Assembly: GCF_003086295.3 (NCBI RefSeq)
Contig: NC_092050.1
Span: forward strand, 155,750,699 to 155,814,698
Length of the DNA: 64,000 nucleotides
Source: Arachis hypogaea
Lineage: Eukaryota; Streptophyta; Magnoliopsida; Fabales; Fabaceae
Direction: 5' to 3'
Every line of letters starts with the position of its first letter. The first letter of the stretch is position 1. The notes under the pieces are model-generated. The model searched no databases. It saw only the letters and a list, made by a program, of their open reading frames with translations, and was not told where the DNA came from. This document shows, piece after piece, positions 1 through 13,282 of the stretch. The position numbers and the translations under genes were made by a program.

Positions 1-221
1 ATTTTGCAAAGATGAGAATATCCACTGAATTCCTTTCTAAGAGGACTACTCAGAAGATAATGGTTCAATCTTCATTGGAATTCTTTCATCAGAAGTAATC
101 TTTTATGATCTTTGTGTTCATGCAGGGATTCCAAAGAATGTGAGAGGAAGTCCCAAAAGTAAATAAAGAAAGAATGAGAAATAGGAGGAGGACTTGCTTC
201 TATACTTTTAGGATTATTCAC

Positions 222-1842
222 CTTTACAAAAAGAGTGCTCGGAGCGAGTATAGAATGCGCATCCACGCCGTTCAAATATGCTTTCACCTCCGGAATACCA
301 GAGCCTGCTGCTGCTGGAGCAATGAAAGCACAAAGTGCAGCAGCTGCTGCTGCTAAAACTACATTGATACCGGCATATGCTACAAAAGCCTCAAGATATC
401 TGTACTTAAACTACTACTCTGTGAGAATAAAAATACACACAAGATAAAGATGGTAACAGTAAAGAAGTTAAGAACTGCATATAATTGTTTTGTGATTCAA
501 ATGTGCCTTTTAACTTGTTAATGCAAATAGAAAACACAATAGAGTAATTTAACTACACTGATTTTTTATTTTGAAAGGGCTGTTATAGATCCATTTATGT
601 TGGAAAATTAATGGTCGATGGCTTTCAAACTGATAATCTGTCATAAAACATTTTCTAGATTTTTAAACATTTTTCAGATTGGATCAGGAATAGACACCAT
701 AAAATATGACATATTTTCATTTTCTGTTAATGAAGTGGAGACTTAGATTAACAGATTTATCAATCAAATGATGAAATAACTCAATGGTCATGTTATAAGC
801 ACATCGTGCTTATCTTTAAGGCTCTGTTTGGGAATTGTATTAGGATACAAAATACAGAGATACTGAGACAGTAGAAATGGAAAATATTTGCCCCTAATGT
901 CCCCATATTTTAGCTGCATAGAAAATATAGAGAAAATTTGTCCGAAGGTTCGTATCCTCCAATATCTCTGTATTTCTATCCTGAGATAGTCTCGAACCGC
1001 AGCCTAAAGTATGTCGTATGGCAGCACAACTGGTATCTACCAAAAGACAAAGCTAACCTGTGTTGAGTCATGAGAGTGGTTGTCATAAGCAACTTGAAAC
1101 CTGCAATGTTCTCAACTGAAATATTATTGAAGAGGCCAACTAGTCCAGTGCCTAATCCAATAATAAGAGCAAATCCCCACTTAAGTATCACATACTGGAT
1201 TATCTGAATTTTCTTCCTGGACCTCCAATCCTGATTAAAAATTTCATTCTCAAAAATCCTGAAATTTACAGCATAAGTATTTCCTGTTATCACGCTAACG
1301 ATCTATTGGTAATGGATATGTCAGTAAGATGAGGAACTTTACTTAGAAACATTTCCCAGAATAGAACTAATTATAGTAGCAAGTAGAAATGATGAGCATT
1401 CGCATAATTTCAGAACACAACAACATTGCTTGATCCATATAATAGGCTATGTTTAGTTGCAGCATAAAAACATACTCGAAAATTTCGCAGACGAATTTCA
1501 TGTGTAAAAATTTGCATGGAACTCATCCAGGAGAACAGATAACATGGGGAACCATAAGATCAAAAACTCATAAAATTAACCAAAAAGAAGTGAAATTTCC
1601 AATTGGGCTTACTCATAATCAAGGCTTTCAATGGGGCTGAGGTTGGCACCAATTATAGCAATCTGGGAGGTTGTGTTAGTCCTTTTAACAAGCAGTGGCT
1701 CTGCATATGACATGTTCCTTTCCGAAAACTCCGACCAATTCCTCCGAATTTCGCCCTTCCCATCCAACAATACACCTTCATTTTCAATGTCATGTAGCCC
1801 ATCACCATCACCATTGCTTACACCATCTTGTTTGTTCTCCAT
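222..1842 (-). CDS. CLC-family chloride channel/transporter, 5' part (runs off the window)
   Basis: A membrane anion transporter of the plant CLC family, probably in an endomembrane such as the tonoplast. Three exons join in phase: 1842-1613 (ATG, 76 codons + 2 nt), 1258-1058 and 399-222, all with GT donors and AG acceptors. Exon 1 is an acidic cytosolic N-terminus ending in a conserved IESLDYE stretch. Exon 2 carries NQDWRSRKK and the first membrane helix, with VENIAGFKLL. Exon 3 has an Ala-rich helix, the anion-filter motif GSGIPE and the KAYLNGVDAHSILAPSTLFVK segment. Serine rather than proline in GxGIPE is typical of the chloride-type CLC-c/-g group, not the nitrate-type CLC-a/-b (family knowledge). 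Positions 1-221 look like intron; later exons, including GKEGP, lie outside the window. The exact paralogue is uncertain. Confidence 0.9.
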
Positions 1843-3367
1843 CTCCTAAAGTCTTAGCAAAAACTACTTCACTTTTGGGTGAGTGCCACAAAGTTGTATT
1901 AATCAGAACCTGCAATTAAATTACCAACTTCACACTAAGCACGTGATCTTATATCATATAGCAAATTCACAACACAAAATGTGGACATTTTTTTTTTTTT
2001 CTGGATCAAGAAACAGTTGGCAAAACATGTGACAGATATTATTTTGAAAGGTACAGCTCATAACAGTATAACACACAAGTTCTCAAATTTAAACCACAGT
2101 AATCAACAGTGTATAATCCAAGATACTATGGATAAGTGTTGGATCAACAAACAAATCCAAAATGAGAAGAAGAACATGAAAAGCAAGTTCCTTGATTTCA
2201 TGCATGCAGCAAAATCTATAAAGGGTATGAGTAGAAACCAGAAACTATGTGATCAAGTGAAGTATATATCCACTGTCAGTAACCCATCTTTTAGATCCAA
2301 TCAAAACTTGAACTTTGCTGGTTTTGCCTAAAAAAAATTGGCAATCAAATCCAGGAAGTACTTTTAAAAATAAAATAAAAAAGATAAGAAAGGTGGAGCC
2401 TTTTTTTGGGCTAGTTTTATTCTCTAGCTGAAATTGAACAAAAAAACAAACAAACAAACAAACAAAAAGAAAAAGAAGAAACAAGAGAGGTTGAGAGGTT
2501 CTTACAGTAATCAATAGTAGTACTGTAGTTTACTATGAATCAACACAGTATCTTTTAAGTTCCAACTTCCAATATCATGAACTGAAGGATCAACTCTATT
2601 TGCTGATAACCACTTTGCAAGGTCAAACAAATAACTTGAAAATTCAGGGAACTATCACTGTAAGTCTGTAACATGTGTCAGATACACAATAATTTAATTA
2701 CAGCGCATATAATAAAGACAACACCTTTTTTTTTTCTCTCTATATCTCTCTGATGAGTGTTTCAGGGAACATCAACCACTATAAAAGTAGTTGGAAAATT
2801 ACACATCATATTTCGTTATTTAAATAAAAAAATAAACCAATTCAACATCACACAAAAATGGAATAGTTTGATTTGAAAAATAATAAATAAAAATTTGTTT
2901 GTTGTGACTTGTGAGTGATAGTGATACATATATGACATAAGAAAGGAGTAATTGGGACCACCTTCACAATTGGTTATTTATTTTATGTTTATTTTTTTTA
3001 AGTTAAAAGTGTGGTTGGAATTCGAAATTCCTAAATGAAAATGAAGAAATTATTTATTTAAACTATAATTCGATGGTTATTTTATGCCTACCTCATCCTT
3101 TGGTTAGGAACATATTGGTAACCAAGAAATATAAACATTAAAGTATTAAACTGACCAACCTCGTGACAACAACGTTGGCAAGTAGCAACATCAATATTTT
3201 AATACACATAAACATTAAATATATCTGAGTCATTATTATTTTGAGATGATATATCATATCTTGCGTGAAGTCTCGGACTACTTAGGACGAAACTTAACTG
3301 ATTAAGTTTTTTTATAATTCACATCCATTGAAAATAATAGTCTAAGCGTTAGATTTAAAGTTACACC

Positions 3368-3430
<63 letters not shown>

Positions 3431-5089
3431 TGTATCATATACAACGAGTGGTACTCCTATGTATAGACACACACAAATATAATCTAGTTATAATAACGTC
3501 CTAATATCAAGGTAAATCAACATCAAATTTAGAAATGGCAAAACGGGTACGGTTGATAAATACATATGTATAGCTGTATATATTAAATAACAATGAATAT
3601 TATTGTTATGAACATATTTTCATATAAAGATAATTATTGTGAATTATTAGATTATTTAATATATTTGATTGAATATATTTAATTAAATGATCTAACGGTT
3701 TATAATACTATTTTTATACGAAAATATTTTTATGAAAACATTCACCTTAAATAACATAATATATAAATACAAAATGTGTATAATTGTATATTTTCTTTAG
3801 TATATGTGTAATATTTTACAATAAATTGATTATAACTTACAGTTTAGGTAATATTGAAAATAACTATAATAAAAATTAAATTATTTTAATATATAATTAT
3901 ATATAAATAAGTTATTCTATCGTAAAGTCTTATAAAAAAAATATCTTATCAAATGAAAATGACATTATATGGCTTTATTTTTCTCTGATTGAATCCAACA
4001 CGCGAAGCCATCCTAAATTCTTGATAGTAATTAATGTATCGATCGAATGCATGTGAGTATGACATCATATATATACATACATACATACATACACATATAT
4101 ATAGAGAAAGAGAGAGAATGTTGGTAGTGCTAAATTGCTAATATAATAGCCCTAGCGATCTTTAATAGAAGTATTATGCTATTTATTGTAATGCTTAGAT
4201 TTTTAAATAGTTCAATAATAATTTAATTTTAACTTCGAAAATTATTATTTTATTTTTAATATTAATATATATTAATATGTAATAAAATCTATATGATACC
4301 AAATATATCATGTATGGAGTGGGAAAAATAAATAAGAATAAGGATGAGGCGTAGAAAAGTTACAAAATTCATATAATCAAGGAATCCAAAAGAAATTAAT
4401 TAAATGACTTGTATTCAATGAGAATAAAAAATTGCAATTTACATACATTTATTGTACTAAGTACTAGATTGGACATTGAATCATTGAGATCATTACCCTT
4501 AGTACTATATACAAGATCCAATGTGTAGAGAATCCAATAAAGGATATTTTATTAGCATATAATAAGGTTCCTTTTATAGAGCATCCAGGGAAAGATATCC
4601 AATATAATTATAAATAATATCATGTAATATAAAAAGTTAAAATTTTAACCAAATTTCTATAATTTGAAATTTTATATTTTCTAATATCATATAAGAATTA
4701 TAAGATTTTACAGTTTAAATTAAACATTTTTAATCAAATTTTTATCCGTAAAAACTTTTTTCAATTTTGTTTCTTTTTAGTTCAAAAGTTATGTATAATA
4801 AAACCTATATACATGAGCAAATAACCTTTATGTTGCATCTATACATAAGAATTATAAGATTTTTATCCGTAAAATCTTATATGTTGCATCTACACTTCTA
4901 CATTTACCAAATTTGTTTTGGGCCTATTCAAGATATAAAGATTAAAGACTCTATTTCACTATTAAGAGGCCCAATTAAGAGGCCCAATAATATGACAAAA
5001 AACCAAAAAAATGGTCAAGATCCGAAAAGAAAAATTGATAACAAATTGAAAAAGAAATTAAAAAAATCAAATCAAATACCCTAACAAGC
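1843..5089. other. AT-rich intergenic region
   Basis: This spacer lies between the divergent CLC and eIF6 genes and holds both promoters. I found no convincing coding sequence. It contains poly-T/A runs and simple repeats. Short reading frames near 1981-2514 and 4767-5084 show no family signature and an AT-driven composition. Confidence 0.6.
3368..3431. repeat. (AAT)n microsatellite
   Basis: About 21 uninterrupted ATA/AAT trinucleotide units, likely length-polymorphic. A second, shorter (ATAC)n tract followed by a (GA)n run lies at about 4070-4118. Confidence 0.95.
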
Positions 5090-5978
5090 CTCGCGCTGTC
5101 TTCTTCCCCGCCTCTCTTCCCTCCATACCGCGCTTTCCAGCTCAGGCAGCTTCTCCTCCGGCGCCGCCGTTAGTTCCGTCGTGATCACCTCAAAGGATTC
5201 GCCAAGGTATTCTCTTCATTAATTGCAGAACCAACCCTGTTTTGTTGTGGTTTGTACATGAAAGCAATTTGCACCCTATATTCTGGCTATAGATTATTTA
5301 GGAATTTGAGGTTCCGATTTTGGTGTAAAGTTATAATCTTTTCTCTGCTACTAGAATTTCCCGAGTTGTGATTGCATTGTTTGGCTGAAATTATAACATG
5401 AGATTTCACTAGCAGATATTATTTATATGCATTATCATATTTGAGGGGCTGAGGGGCTCCTAGGAGCTGTTAGTTTTGAGGGTTATCATAATCAAAATTA
5501 CTAATGCTAAGAGTAGCTGGAGGTGTTCTTCAATGTTTCAACATTGAAGTTGATGAAATATGCAGTGGGAATTGTTTTCACATTTTAAGTTAAGAAACCT
5601 GTGGATTTTTAAAATAAAGGAAATTCTATGGTGAATATGTTAGTTTCTTTTTTCTGTTCTAATTTGGTGGAAAGTAGTTCCACTTGCTCAATACTACTAC
5701 CTGTATCAAAATTTTTGTTATTTCGACCAAATTGGTACATCCTGAAATCCAAGGCTAAACCCTCCAAACTATATAGCTTGATTATGCATGATCAGGTAGA
5801 AGCTAAGTTGGGGATATGTATCCCACATATTGAGTATATGAGGTTTGTTATGTATCTATTTGAGCATAATTTTAATATACGGAACATGGTTGCTTTATGT
5901 TGTTGTCCTGACTCGCATTCTTTCACTACAGATCTTCAATCTGCTTATTTGGGTCAAAGATCTCTGTTATTCTCAATC
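5090..5978 (+). promoter_or_regulatory. eIF6 5' leader with a UTR intron
   Basis: A pyrimidine-rich, GC-rich leader begins near 5090, directly after AT-rich DNA. It reaches a donor at 5207 (AAG/GTATTC). A plausible acceptor (CACTACAG) ends at 5931, leaving a second leader exon at 5932-5978 just before the ATG. An intron in the leader fits highly expressed translation genes. The transcription start is inferred from composition only. Confidence 0.55.
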
Positions 5979-8018
5979 ATGGCAACTAGTAAGCGATCAT
6001 ATATGCCTTCCCTATTTTCGTCTTCCTTACCTGAACTCGTTTTTGCTTTTTTGAGATAAGATATTAAATGTATATTGTTTCCTTGCAGGACTACAGTTTG
6101 AGAATAATTGTGAAGTTGGAGTGTTTTCTAAACTTACTAATGCCTATTGTTTGGTTGCCATAGGAGGATCTGAAAACTTCTACAGGTTTTCATTCTTTTT
6201 GGATTAGTGATGAATTTAACTTTAGCTTATTTAAAATTGTCTTCAAATGGTTTGAAATTGTTATGATGTCTTTCTGAATGAAAAAATTAGCCTGTTGGTT
6301 TGTACAGTGTATTTGAATCTGAGTTAGCAGACGTCATCCCAGTAGTCAAAACATCCATTGGTGGAACTCGAATTATTGGTCGCCTTTGTGCAGGTAAAGA
6401 TTTTCATATCCTTTGCTTATTCTCTTGGCTTCTCAAGGAGTACCAAAGAAAGAATAAAGCAGCATCAGTTTCTTCTATTTATTCAGTATCATTTTACCGG
6501 ACCTAATTAGGTTGTTTACCTTTCTGTCGGTTTCCAGGAAACAAAAATGGGCTTCTGCTGCCCCATACAACTACAGACCAAGGTGATTACTGTTTTGCTT
6601 ATGTTTGTTTTGATTCCTTGTACTAGATGATGCTATTTAATATCATGTGCTATGAGTTCCCAAATCCCAAAACATCTTTGTAATTTCCTTTCACCAAATG
6701 AAATTCACCATATTGACTTTCTCAAATCTCAATAAAATATGTGAACTGTTGCTCTTTATTTGACTGATGCGGTTAGCATATGTGAGGTCATGTGAATTGT
6801 GATGAAGTATTGTGCATTTGGACCATATCCATATGTTATGAAGAAATATTTTTTAAAAATGGTATTACCAAATTATACATGGAGTGGCATGCGGCGTATT
6901 CAATCAAATGAAGTTGAAAAACATTCTGAAACCTAATTGTATTTTATGCTTTGCTTTTCTGGTGGTGTTGCCATATAATTACAATATAGTAGTGATATTA
7001 TTATCCTGACTTTAGTTACCTGATCTTATTGGCATTCTGAAGAACTTCAACATTTGAGAAACTGTCTGCCCGATCAAGTAGTCGTTCAGAGAATAGAAGA
7101 AAGATTATCTGCTCTTGGAAATTGCATAGCTTGTAATGACCATGTGGCTCTCACTCACACCGATCTTGACAGGGTATAGTTTTATGCTAGATTATAATGT
7201 TTATGCTAATCTAGTCATGTTTAGGATAAAAAATTGATTTGAATATCACTTGTGTTTTATCTCGACCATAGATATTTAATTAGGACATTAAAAAATTATC
7301 ACCTGCACATTACTAGTATTTTGGAATTTGATCACCTTTAATTTTGATAACAGGACGTGAACTTTATACGTAATATCCTGAAAACAAACAAATTTTACAC
7401 TGCAAGTTTGTATAAAATCTACACCTATTTGACCTGTAGGATTTAATGGATTCACGTTTTTGCGCATTACATATTAACGATAATCCCGTTGCTTCTCAAA
7501 TCCATGGCTGTTATTCCCATTTATCTTCTGAATTCGATATATAATATGTGTTGCTTTATTTTTGTTCAGGAGACGGAGGAAATGATTGCAGATGTTCTTG
7601 GAGTAGAAGTTTTCAGGCAGACCATTGCCGGCAATATTCTTGTCGGTAGCTACTGTGCCTTCTCCAACAGAGGGGGCTTGGTGAGTAAAATGAATTTCTC
7701 TTCAACTTTGCAATCTTAAAAAAAAAAAGTTCTTGAGTCTTAGCCATTCATTTGATGCAGGTCCACCCTCATACTTCCATAGAAGATTTGGATGAGCTTT
7801 CTACACTTCTTCAGGTTCCTTTGGTGGCTGGGACGGTGAACCGTGGCAGTGAAGTGATAGCTGCTGGAATGACAGTGAATGACTGGACAGCATTTTGCGG
7901 CTCGGACACCACAGCGACAGAGCTGTCTGTGATTGAGAGCGTTTTCAAACTGAGGGAGGCACAGCCTAGTGCCATTGTGGATGAGATGAGAAAATCTCTC
8001 ATTGATAGCTATGTCTAA
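5979..8018 (+). CDS. EIF6: Eukaryotic translation initiation factor 6 (eIF6), complete
   Basis: eIF6 binds the 60S ribosomal subunit, prevents premature joining with 40S, and is needed for 60S biogenesis in nucleolus and cytoplasm. Seven coding exons join in phase with GT-AG borders: 5979-5988, 6089-6185, 6308-6393, 6538-6582, 7043-7173, 7570-7680 and 7761-8018. The total is 738 nt, giving 245 aa plus TAA, exactly the family's usual length. The protein starts [19 protein letters not shown] and contains GGSENFYS, the [13 protein letters not shown] segment, [22 protein letters not shown] and the C-terminal [13 protein letters not shown]. These follow the five-fold pentein/propeller fold from end to end. 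The first coding exon is only 10 nt. No lesion is seen. The CCT3 gene converges from the right. Confidence 0.96.
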
Positions 8019-8618
8019 ATTGTGGTTAATATTGTGATTGTATTATCTTATCTAAGATATTGCTCTTTTAATTGTTAAATGATCTTTTCAAGTTTTGGTG
8101 ATAGTGACTCGTGCACTGTGAAGTGTGAACATATATGTTTTTTTTTTGGGTGAACTGAACATATATATGTTTTTTTTTTTTGGTGACTGAACATATATAT
8201 GTTTGAATCATAAATTGTAATTTTACACATTTTCGTTCAATTTTTTTATTTCCTTTTTCAGCTTTATTTTTGGGGGAAGAGGGGGGGGGGGGGTTCTTTT
8301 TGGGATCCTTTGGGATTTTTTTTTTCCTCTGGTACACAGATTTGAGGGCCCAAACATATATGTTAGTGCACACTAAAAATACTAAAAATAAAAAAGGTAA
8401 ATGCACCCAATCTCATAATTGGCCAGAGGAACACGAATTAATTAAGAAGAAAATTCTGTTTTCTTTTATCATCAAAGAAGTTTATAAATCACAATTGCTC
8501 TTGCAGAGTGCAAACAATGTAAGGTACAAACTAAAACATAGCTCAATCAATAAAAAGTTAAAAAAAGCACATCTACTCTACATCATGTCAAAAAGCAGTG
8601 TCAGTTGAACTGTATTGC
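8019..8618. other. Short convergent intergenic spacer
   Basis: It holds the 3' ends of eIF6 (plus) and CCT3 (minus). It contains repeated poly-T tracts with ACATATATATG motifs at 8130-8202 and a pure run of about 14 G at 8281-8294. No coding signal is seen; long frames here come from homopolymers. Confidence 0.6.
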
Positions 8619-11600
8619 TCAGTCAGGAAGGATTTGCTCACTGTCAGCGTCTGCCTCAGTCTCAACCTTGGGCTTTGTAGGGGCCTGGCCTGCTCCAGGT
8701 GCCTGCTTCTTCTTGATCCCACTAACTATATCATCAATTCTCAGGAGCATGCAAGCAGCTTCAATGGCCGTCTTAAATGTTTGCGCTTTCACATTGTATG
8801 CGTCCCAAATCTAACAACAACAACAACATATCCTCAGACTCGGTTCATTCGCTGAGGTACGTGCTTATCAAGAATTCAGATACCTAAGCATATATATCCA
8901 CATAAAATCCAAACAAATATTCATCCTGTTGGGAGTAACTGAAAAAAGCGAAGTGTACCTTGCGCTCTTTCATATCGGCGATGGCACCCGAATTTCCATC
9001 TATGCCAATCCATGCATTTTCTCCATTCGCGTGCTATAATTTTCAAGTAAACAATGTTAAACAAAGTAACAGAAAGTATCACATGTAATAGGTACTAGCA
9101 AACTATTTCTACCTTTCCTTGTAGTGCAGTCATAGTCCGGATGACATTAACTCCACAATTTTGTGCCAAAGTACGTGGGATAGCCTCAAAAGCAATGGCA
9201 GCAGCTTCATAAGGCCACTGTTGATCAATGCGAATATTATGCGAAAGTGAGAACCAGGGTAATATACTGCTGTTTATCTACTTGTTCATTTAAAAAGCGA
9301 CAATAAACTCACCTTCTCTATGCCTTCGATTGACGAACTCTTCTGTTTCAAAGCAGCTGATACAGTCAACTCTGTAGCACCACCTCCAGGAACAAGTTTT
9401 GGATTTTTTATTATATTCCTTGCAACAGACATGGCATCCTGTCATGGAACAATGTTCAGGAAGAAGTATGACCAAATCTACATGATCTAGAAGTTCAAAT
9501 TAACAGCTTACCTGCAGATTTCTTTCAACTTCATTCAGGAGATCTTTACTAGCACCTCTTAACAGTACGGTACAGGCCTTAGGGTCTTTGCAGTTCACAA
9601 TAAATGCAAAATACTCATCTCCAATTTTCTTTACTTCAAATAAGCCAGCACCAGTACCGACATCAGACTCCTGCAGTTCATCAGGTCTGTTCACAATGAC
9701 AGCACCACATGCCTTTGCAATTCTGTTGTTATCGGTTTTCCTCAGCCTCCTGATTGCGCTAACACCATGCTTACTTAAGTAATGGCATGCTAAATCACTG
9801 AGACCCTTCTCTGTAATTACTAAGTCTGGTTTAAACCTCAATATCTGCATACAGAGCTCCTCAATGTATTCTTCTTCCATCTTCAATAGGAGGCTCCAAT
9901 CTTCTTCTTTGAGCAATTCAGCATTTGTTTGGTTTTCACCTTTTTTATACTCAAGGGGGCAATCGAGAAGAATAATACGAGGGTTAATAATCTTTCTCTT
10001 CATTTTGCCAGGGGCAACCACATCTTTGTTTATCATGACTCCCTTCAGAACTTTTGAGTCCTCAAGCTGCCCACCAGGGACCTTCTCAACTTTAATATAG
10101 TTTTTTATATCTACATCTCTAAGACCGTTGCCAATTTCGACACCTACTGTTGTAGTAGCATCAATAGCTAAATCCTGGAAGTTAATTAAGGTAATATGAT
10201 GCATAAGTCAACAGATAGAGAATTAACCTGGAAGTTAATCAAGGTAATATGGTACATAAGTCAACAGACAGAGGATAATATGAAAATGCAGATGGCCTGT
10301 TAATAATCCTACTAACATATAAACATCCAAACTGTTTATTGAAACATAGATTGTGGTAAAAACACCAAGCAGATTAAAATTTTCAACTTTACTACACTTG
10401 GCTGTGAGCTACCCTCCTCATGCATAACATTACATGGATTAAAATCAGGATTGGAAGAATATCATTATGCAAGAATAGACATATCAAGACCAAAATCTCT
10501 TGAATATAAAGATGACCAATTTGGCAATCTAGCTCGAAGAAGATGAGGACACTCACAGCAATCAAGTCTCCGAATTGGCCTGTAAATTTGGTACCTATGC
10601 AACTTTTTACAAGTCCGAGCATTGTAGTTCCTGCAGTTAATTCATCAATAATTGAGACAAAACACGGAAGTCAACTTATGTTGAAAGAAGAAACCAATGT
10701 CATTTACTATGATATTAAAGTGATGTCAAAATTATTGTGCAACAAATATTATTATACTTGTATTTTGTAGGACTAAGGGTTTTAGCCTATACCATAAATT
10801 ACCACACCATTTTTCTACAAGCTGCATTCCAATATGGCTCTCGGAAGATAAGATAAAAACAAAAGAAATAATATCCCAACACCCAAACTATTGAAAAAGC
10901 CTCCCAGGTTATTATTCCACAGACTGTTGGAATATGTAATTGAAAAGATTCAGCTCAATACAATAGACTTACGATCTTGGGCATCAATGGACAATGCAAT
11001 TTTGTCAAGAACAGCAACTGCATCCTCTAGAGCTTTGTTATAAGCTGCAGATTACAAGATTGAAGCATCCATTATATATAAGTGTACACCATTCTAGGAA
11101 AGAACCCCATTTGTTATTATTACTATTAACTTTTGTTGGATTAAGAATAACATTATAGAGAAGATAAAAATACATAAGGCGTACTAATAAATTACCTCGG
11201 CAAATAACTGTGGGATGATAATTTTTGTCAATGAATGCTTCAGCAACATGAAGCATCTCACCAGCTGCCAAAAATACACAACAAAAAAATTTTGGAAATA
11301 GGAAAATAAAATAGGCTGCAATATAAACCCAATCCTTCACTGGTTATACAAATACTACCATATATGTAAAATCATACCAAGAATGATGACGGATGTTGTC
11401 CCATCTCCAACTTCTTCATCTTGGGTGCGACTTAATTCAATCATAGACTGTAGCAATCTCAATGAGAGAAGTATTAGAAAGTTTCCAGCAAAAGAAAACT
11501 AATATCAATGAGAACAAGCACGAAAGAAAAATACCTTAGCAGCTGGATGAGCAAGATCTAGTTCACGTAAGATAGCATTTCCATCATTAGTCACCACAAT

Positions 11601-12425
11601 TCCTGCAAATTACAAAGAAAAAGAATGACCAGTGGGTAAATACTTGAGAATACAAACCAGACATCTGATCAAATATGACAAATACTAATAAAAGGGCAGT
11701 CTCTAACTAACCCAGAACCCAAGCTTAAAGAAAATCCCACACCATGAAGAAGAAGAAAACTCAAATGATTCCAAAAACGATTCAGGCATTGAGGCTGCAA
11801 AACATGAAACATTTGCCCCTCTGCAATCTAACATTGTATAGGGTGTAATCCACAAGCTGCAACAGAATTGGAGAATGAAAACACTAACCTCCTGCTGCAT
11901 CAAGTAGCATTTTTAGCATGGACCTAGGTCCCAACGTAGTACGTATTATGTCAGCAACAGCCTGGCAACCATCAGATACATCAAATTATACATCCAATGA
12001 GTTTTAAGGAACATTACCATGGAAGTTTAGATACTATGTAATATGTTACCTTAGACGCTTGAATATTGGCATGGTGCACCTTGGTTCCAGACTCACGTTT
12101 CAAAGAGTCCTCTGCAGATTTTCAGTATGCATTTGATGGGTATGTAGAAAAACATGTTTAACATTTTGAGGTTGCAACAGCAATCTTAGCACAATATGAT
12201 CAAATATTGGGTACCGAAAAACAACACAAAGTGCACGAAAAAGAAAAAACTACAACAACCAGAAAATTTAAAAAAAAGAAACTGAAAACAAACCGTTTTC
12301 GAAAATGAAACTGAAGTAATTTAAACCAGAAGCGTAATCAAAAGGAAGGGGAAAAATTCGACGCCACTTGGAGCAGAAAAGGCAGCAAGAAAAAACTTAC
12401 TGAGAACTAGAACCGGAGCATTCAT
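8619..12425 (-). CDS. CCT3: T-complex protein 1 subunit gamma (CCT3), complete
   Basis: This is the gamma subunit of the cytosolic TRiC/CCT chaperonin, the ATP-driven double ring that folds actin, tubulin and other proteins. Thirteen exons join in phase: 12425-12401, 12111-12050, 11961-11889, 11602-11535, 11447-11378, 11264-11196, 11044-10973, 10630-10557, 10174-9512, 9438-9313, 9217-9113, 9033-8959 and 8810-8619 (TGA). The total is 1674 nt, 557 aa, the family's usual size. Visible group II chaperonin motifs are TTLGPRSM, VTNDGNAIL (about 57-65), GDGTTS (about 90-95, ATP site) and PGGGATE (about 409-415). The C-terminal WIGIDGNSG lies at about 477-485 and a polar tail follows. The large apical-domain exon (221 codons) is unbroken. 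The start MNAPVLVL fits plant orthologues. No defects were found. Confidence 0.97.
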
Positions 12426-12616
12426 AATTTCTCCTCGCTTTTACAATCCAAATTCCGAGCTTTCTGCAAGCACAAAAACTTTAACTCTTTAGCAGAGGAA
12501 GTGCTTATAAACTTGAATGAGCTTGTGAAATTGAACGTTCACACCACAGTTTTCGAACTCAAAATCCACAACACAGTTGAGTGAACACAACGTAGTAGAT
12601 TCAAGCTTTATCCGAA

Positions 12617-12631
12617 GATATAAAAACCCTA
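12617..12631 (-). promoter_or_regulatory. Candidate CCT3 core promoter: TATA-like box with telo-box
   Basis: On the minus strand TTTTTATATC (12626-12617) lies about 190 nt upstream of the CCT3 ATG. It overlaps an AAACCCTA telo-box (12624-12631, plus strand). Telo-boxes are common in plant promoters of translation and growth genes. The position suits a TATA element with a leader of about 160 nt. No transcript evidence is available here. Confidence 0.45.
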
Positions 12632-12801
12632 AAATCGTACTGTTCAGGGCGGAACGGTCTGAAAGGAAAAATGTGAGGTGCGTGAACTTGAACGGAGAAT
12701 GTTGGAGCAGGGAAGGAGGTAGCGGTGGCTGGCGGCGGCGGAAGGAGTCGCTAAGACAGAGAGAGACGATCAAGTTTGTACTTTGTACCTTAAAATTGTA
12801 A

Positions 12802-13277
12802 ACAGAGTCGTTACAGAGTCAATAGTGGCATTTCAACAAAGGTAAAGGTCAATTCTATAAAAATTGGTATTTTTTTATTCTTTTATACTTATCTCATTTT
12901 TACTTGGAAATTTAATTATTTTAATTAAATTATTTATCCAATATAAAAAGGTAAAAACTCAAGGTGCAAATTCATGTAAACTTGATATCTGAGAGTCGTT
13001 TGATAATTTGACTAAATTTTCATTTAACGATTCTCATATATCAATTTTACGTAAAGTCGATTTCACCTGAATTTTTACCTATAAAAATTAACGATAAATT
13101 TTTAAATTAAAAAAATCTAATTAAAAAATTAATAAAATTATAAAGATTAATAATCTAGATTATTTAACTTTTCTTTCCATGGATTCATTTGACTTAAGTT
13201 TAATAATTTTGCATAAGTTGAAATTATTCCATCGGAATTTTTCAATCATCTATACTTTTTAAAAAATATATATTTTT
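12802..13277. other. AT-rich intergenic DNA left of the transposon nest
   Basis: Upstream of CCT3 and ending at the first transposon border. No gene is seen. Its last bases (13271-13279) match the right flank of the Pack-MULE at 32472, so this edge may be the original target site of that element. Confidence 0.5.
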
Positions 13278-13282
13278 AAGAG

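Noticed and set aside
4767..5084. 105-codon plus-strand frame upstream of eIF6
   Set aside because: AT-rich, Lys/Asn-rich, with no motif; sits in the promoter region of eIF6.
5628..6059. 143-codon frame on the plus strand overlapping the eIF6 start
   Set aside because: It lies in the eIF6 leader intron and first exons, in a frame different from eIF6. No family resemblance, and explained by chance.
8281..8294. G-run as a possible regulatory G-quadruplex
   Set aside because: A single homopolymer, not spaced G-tracts. Possible assembly slippage; no support for a role.
8068..8608. 112-codon frames on both strands between eIF6 and CCT3
   Set aside because: Driven by poly-T, poly-A and a 14-G run in an intergenic spacer; low complexity.
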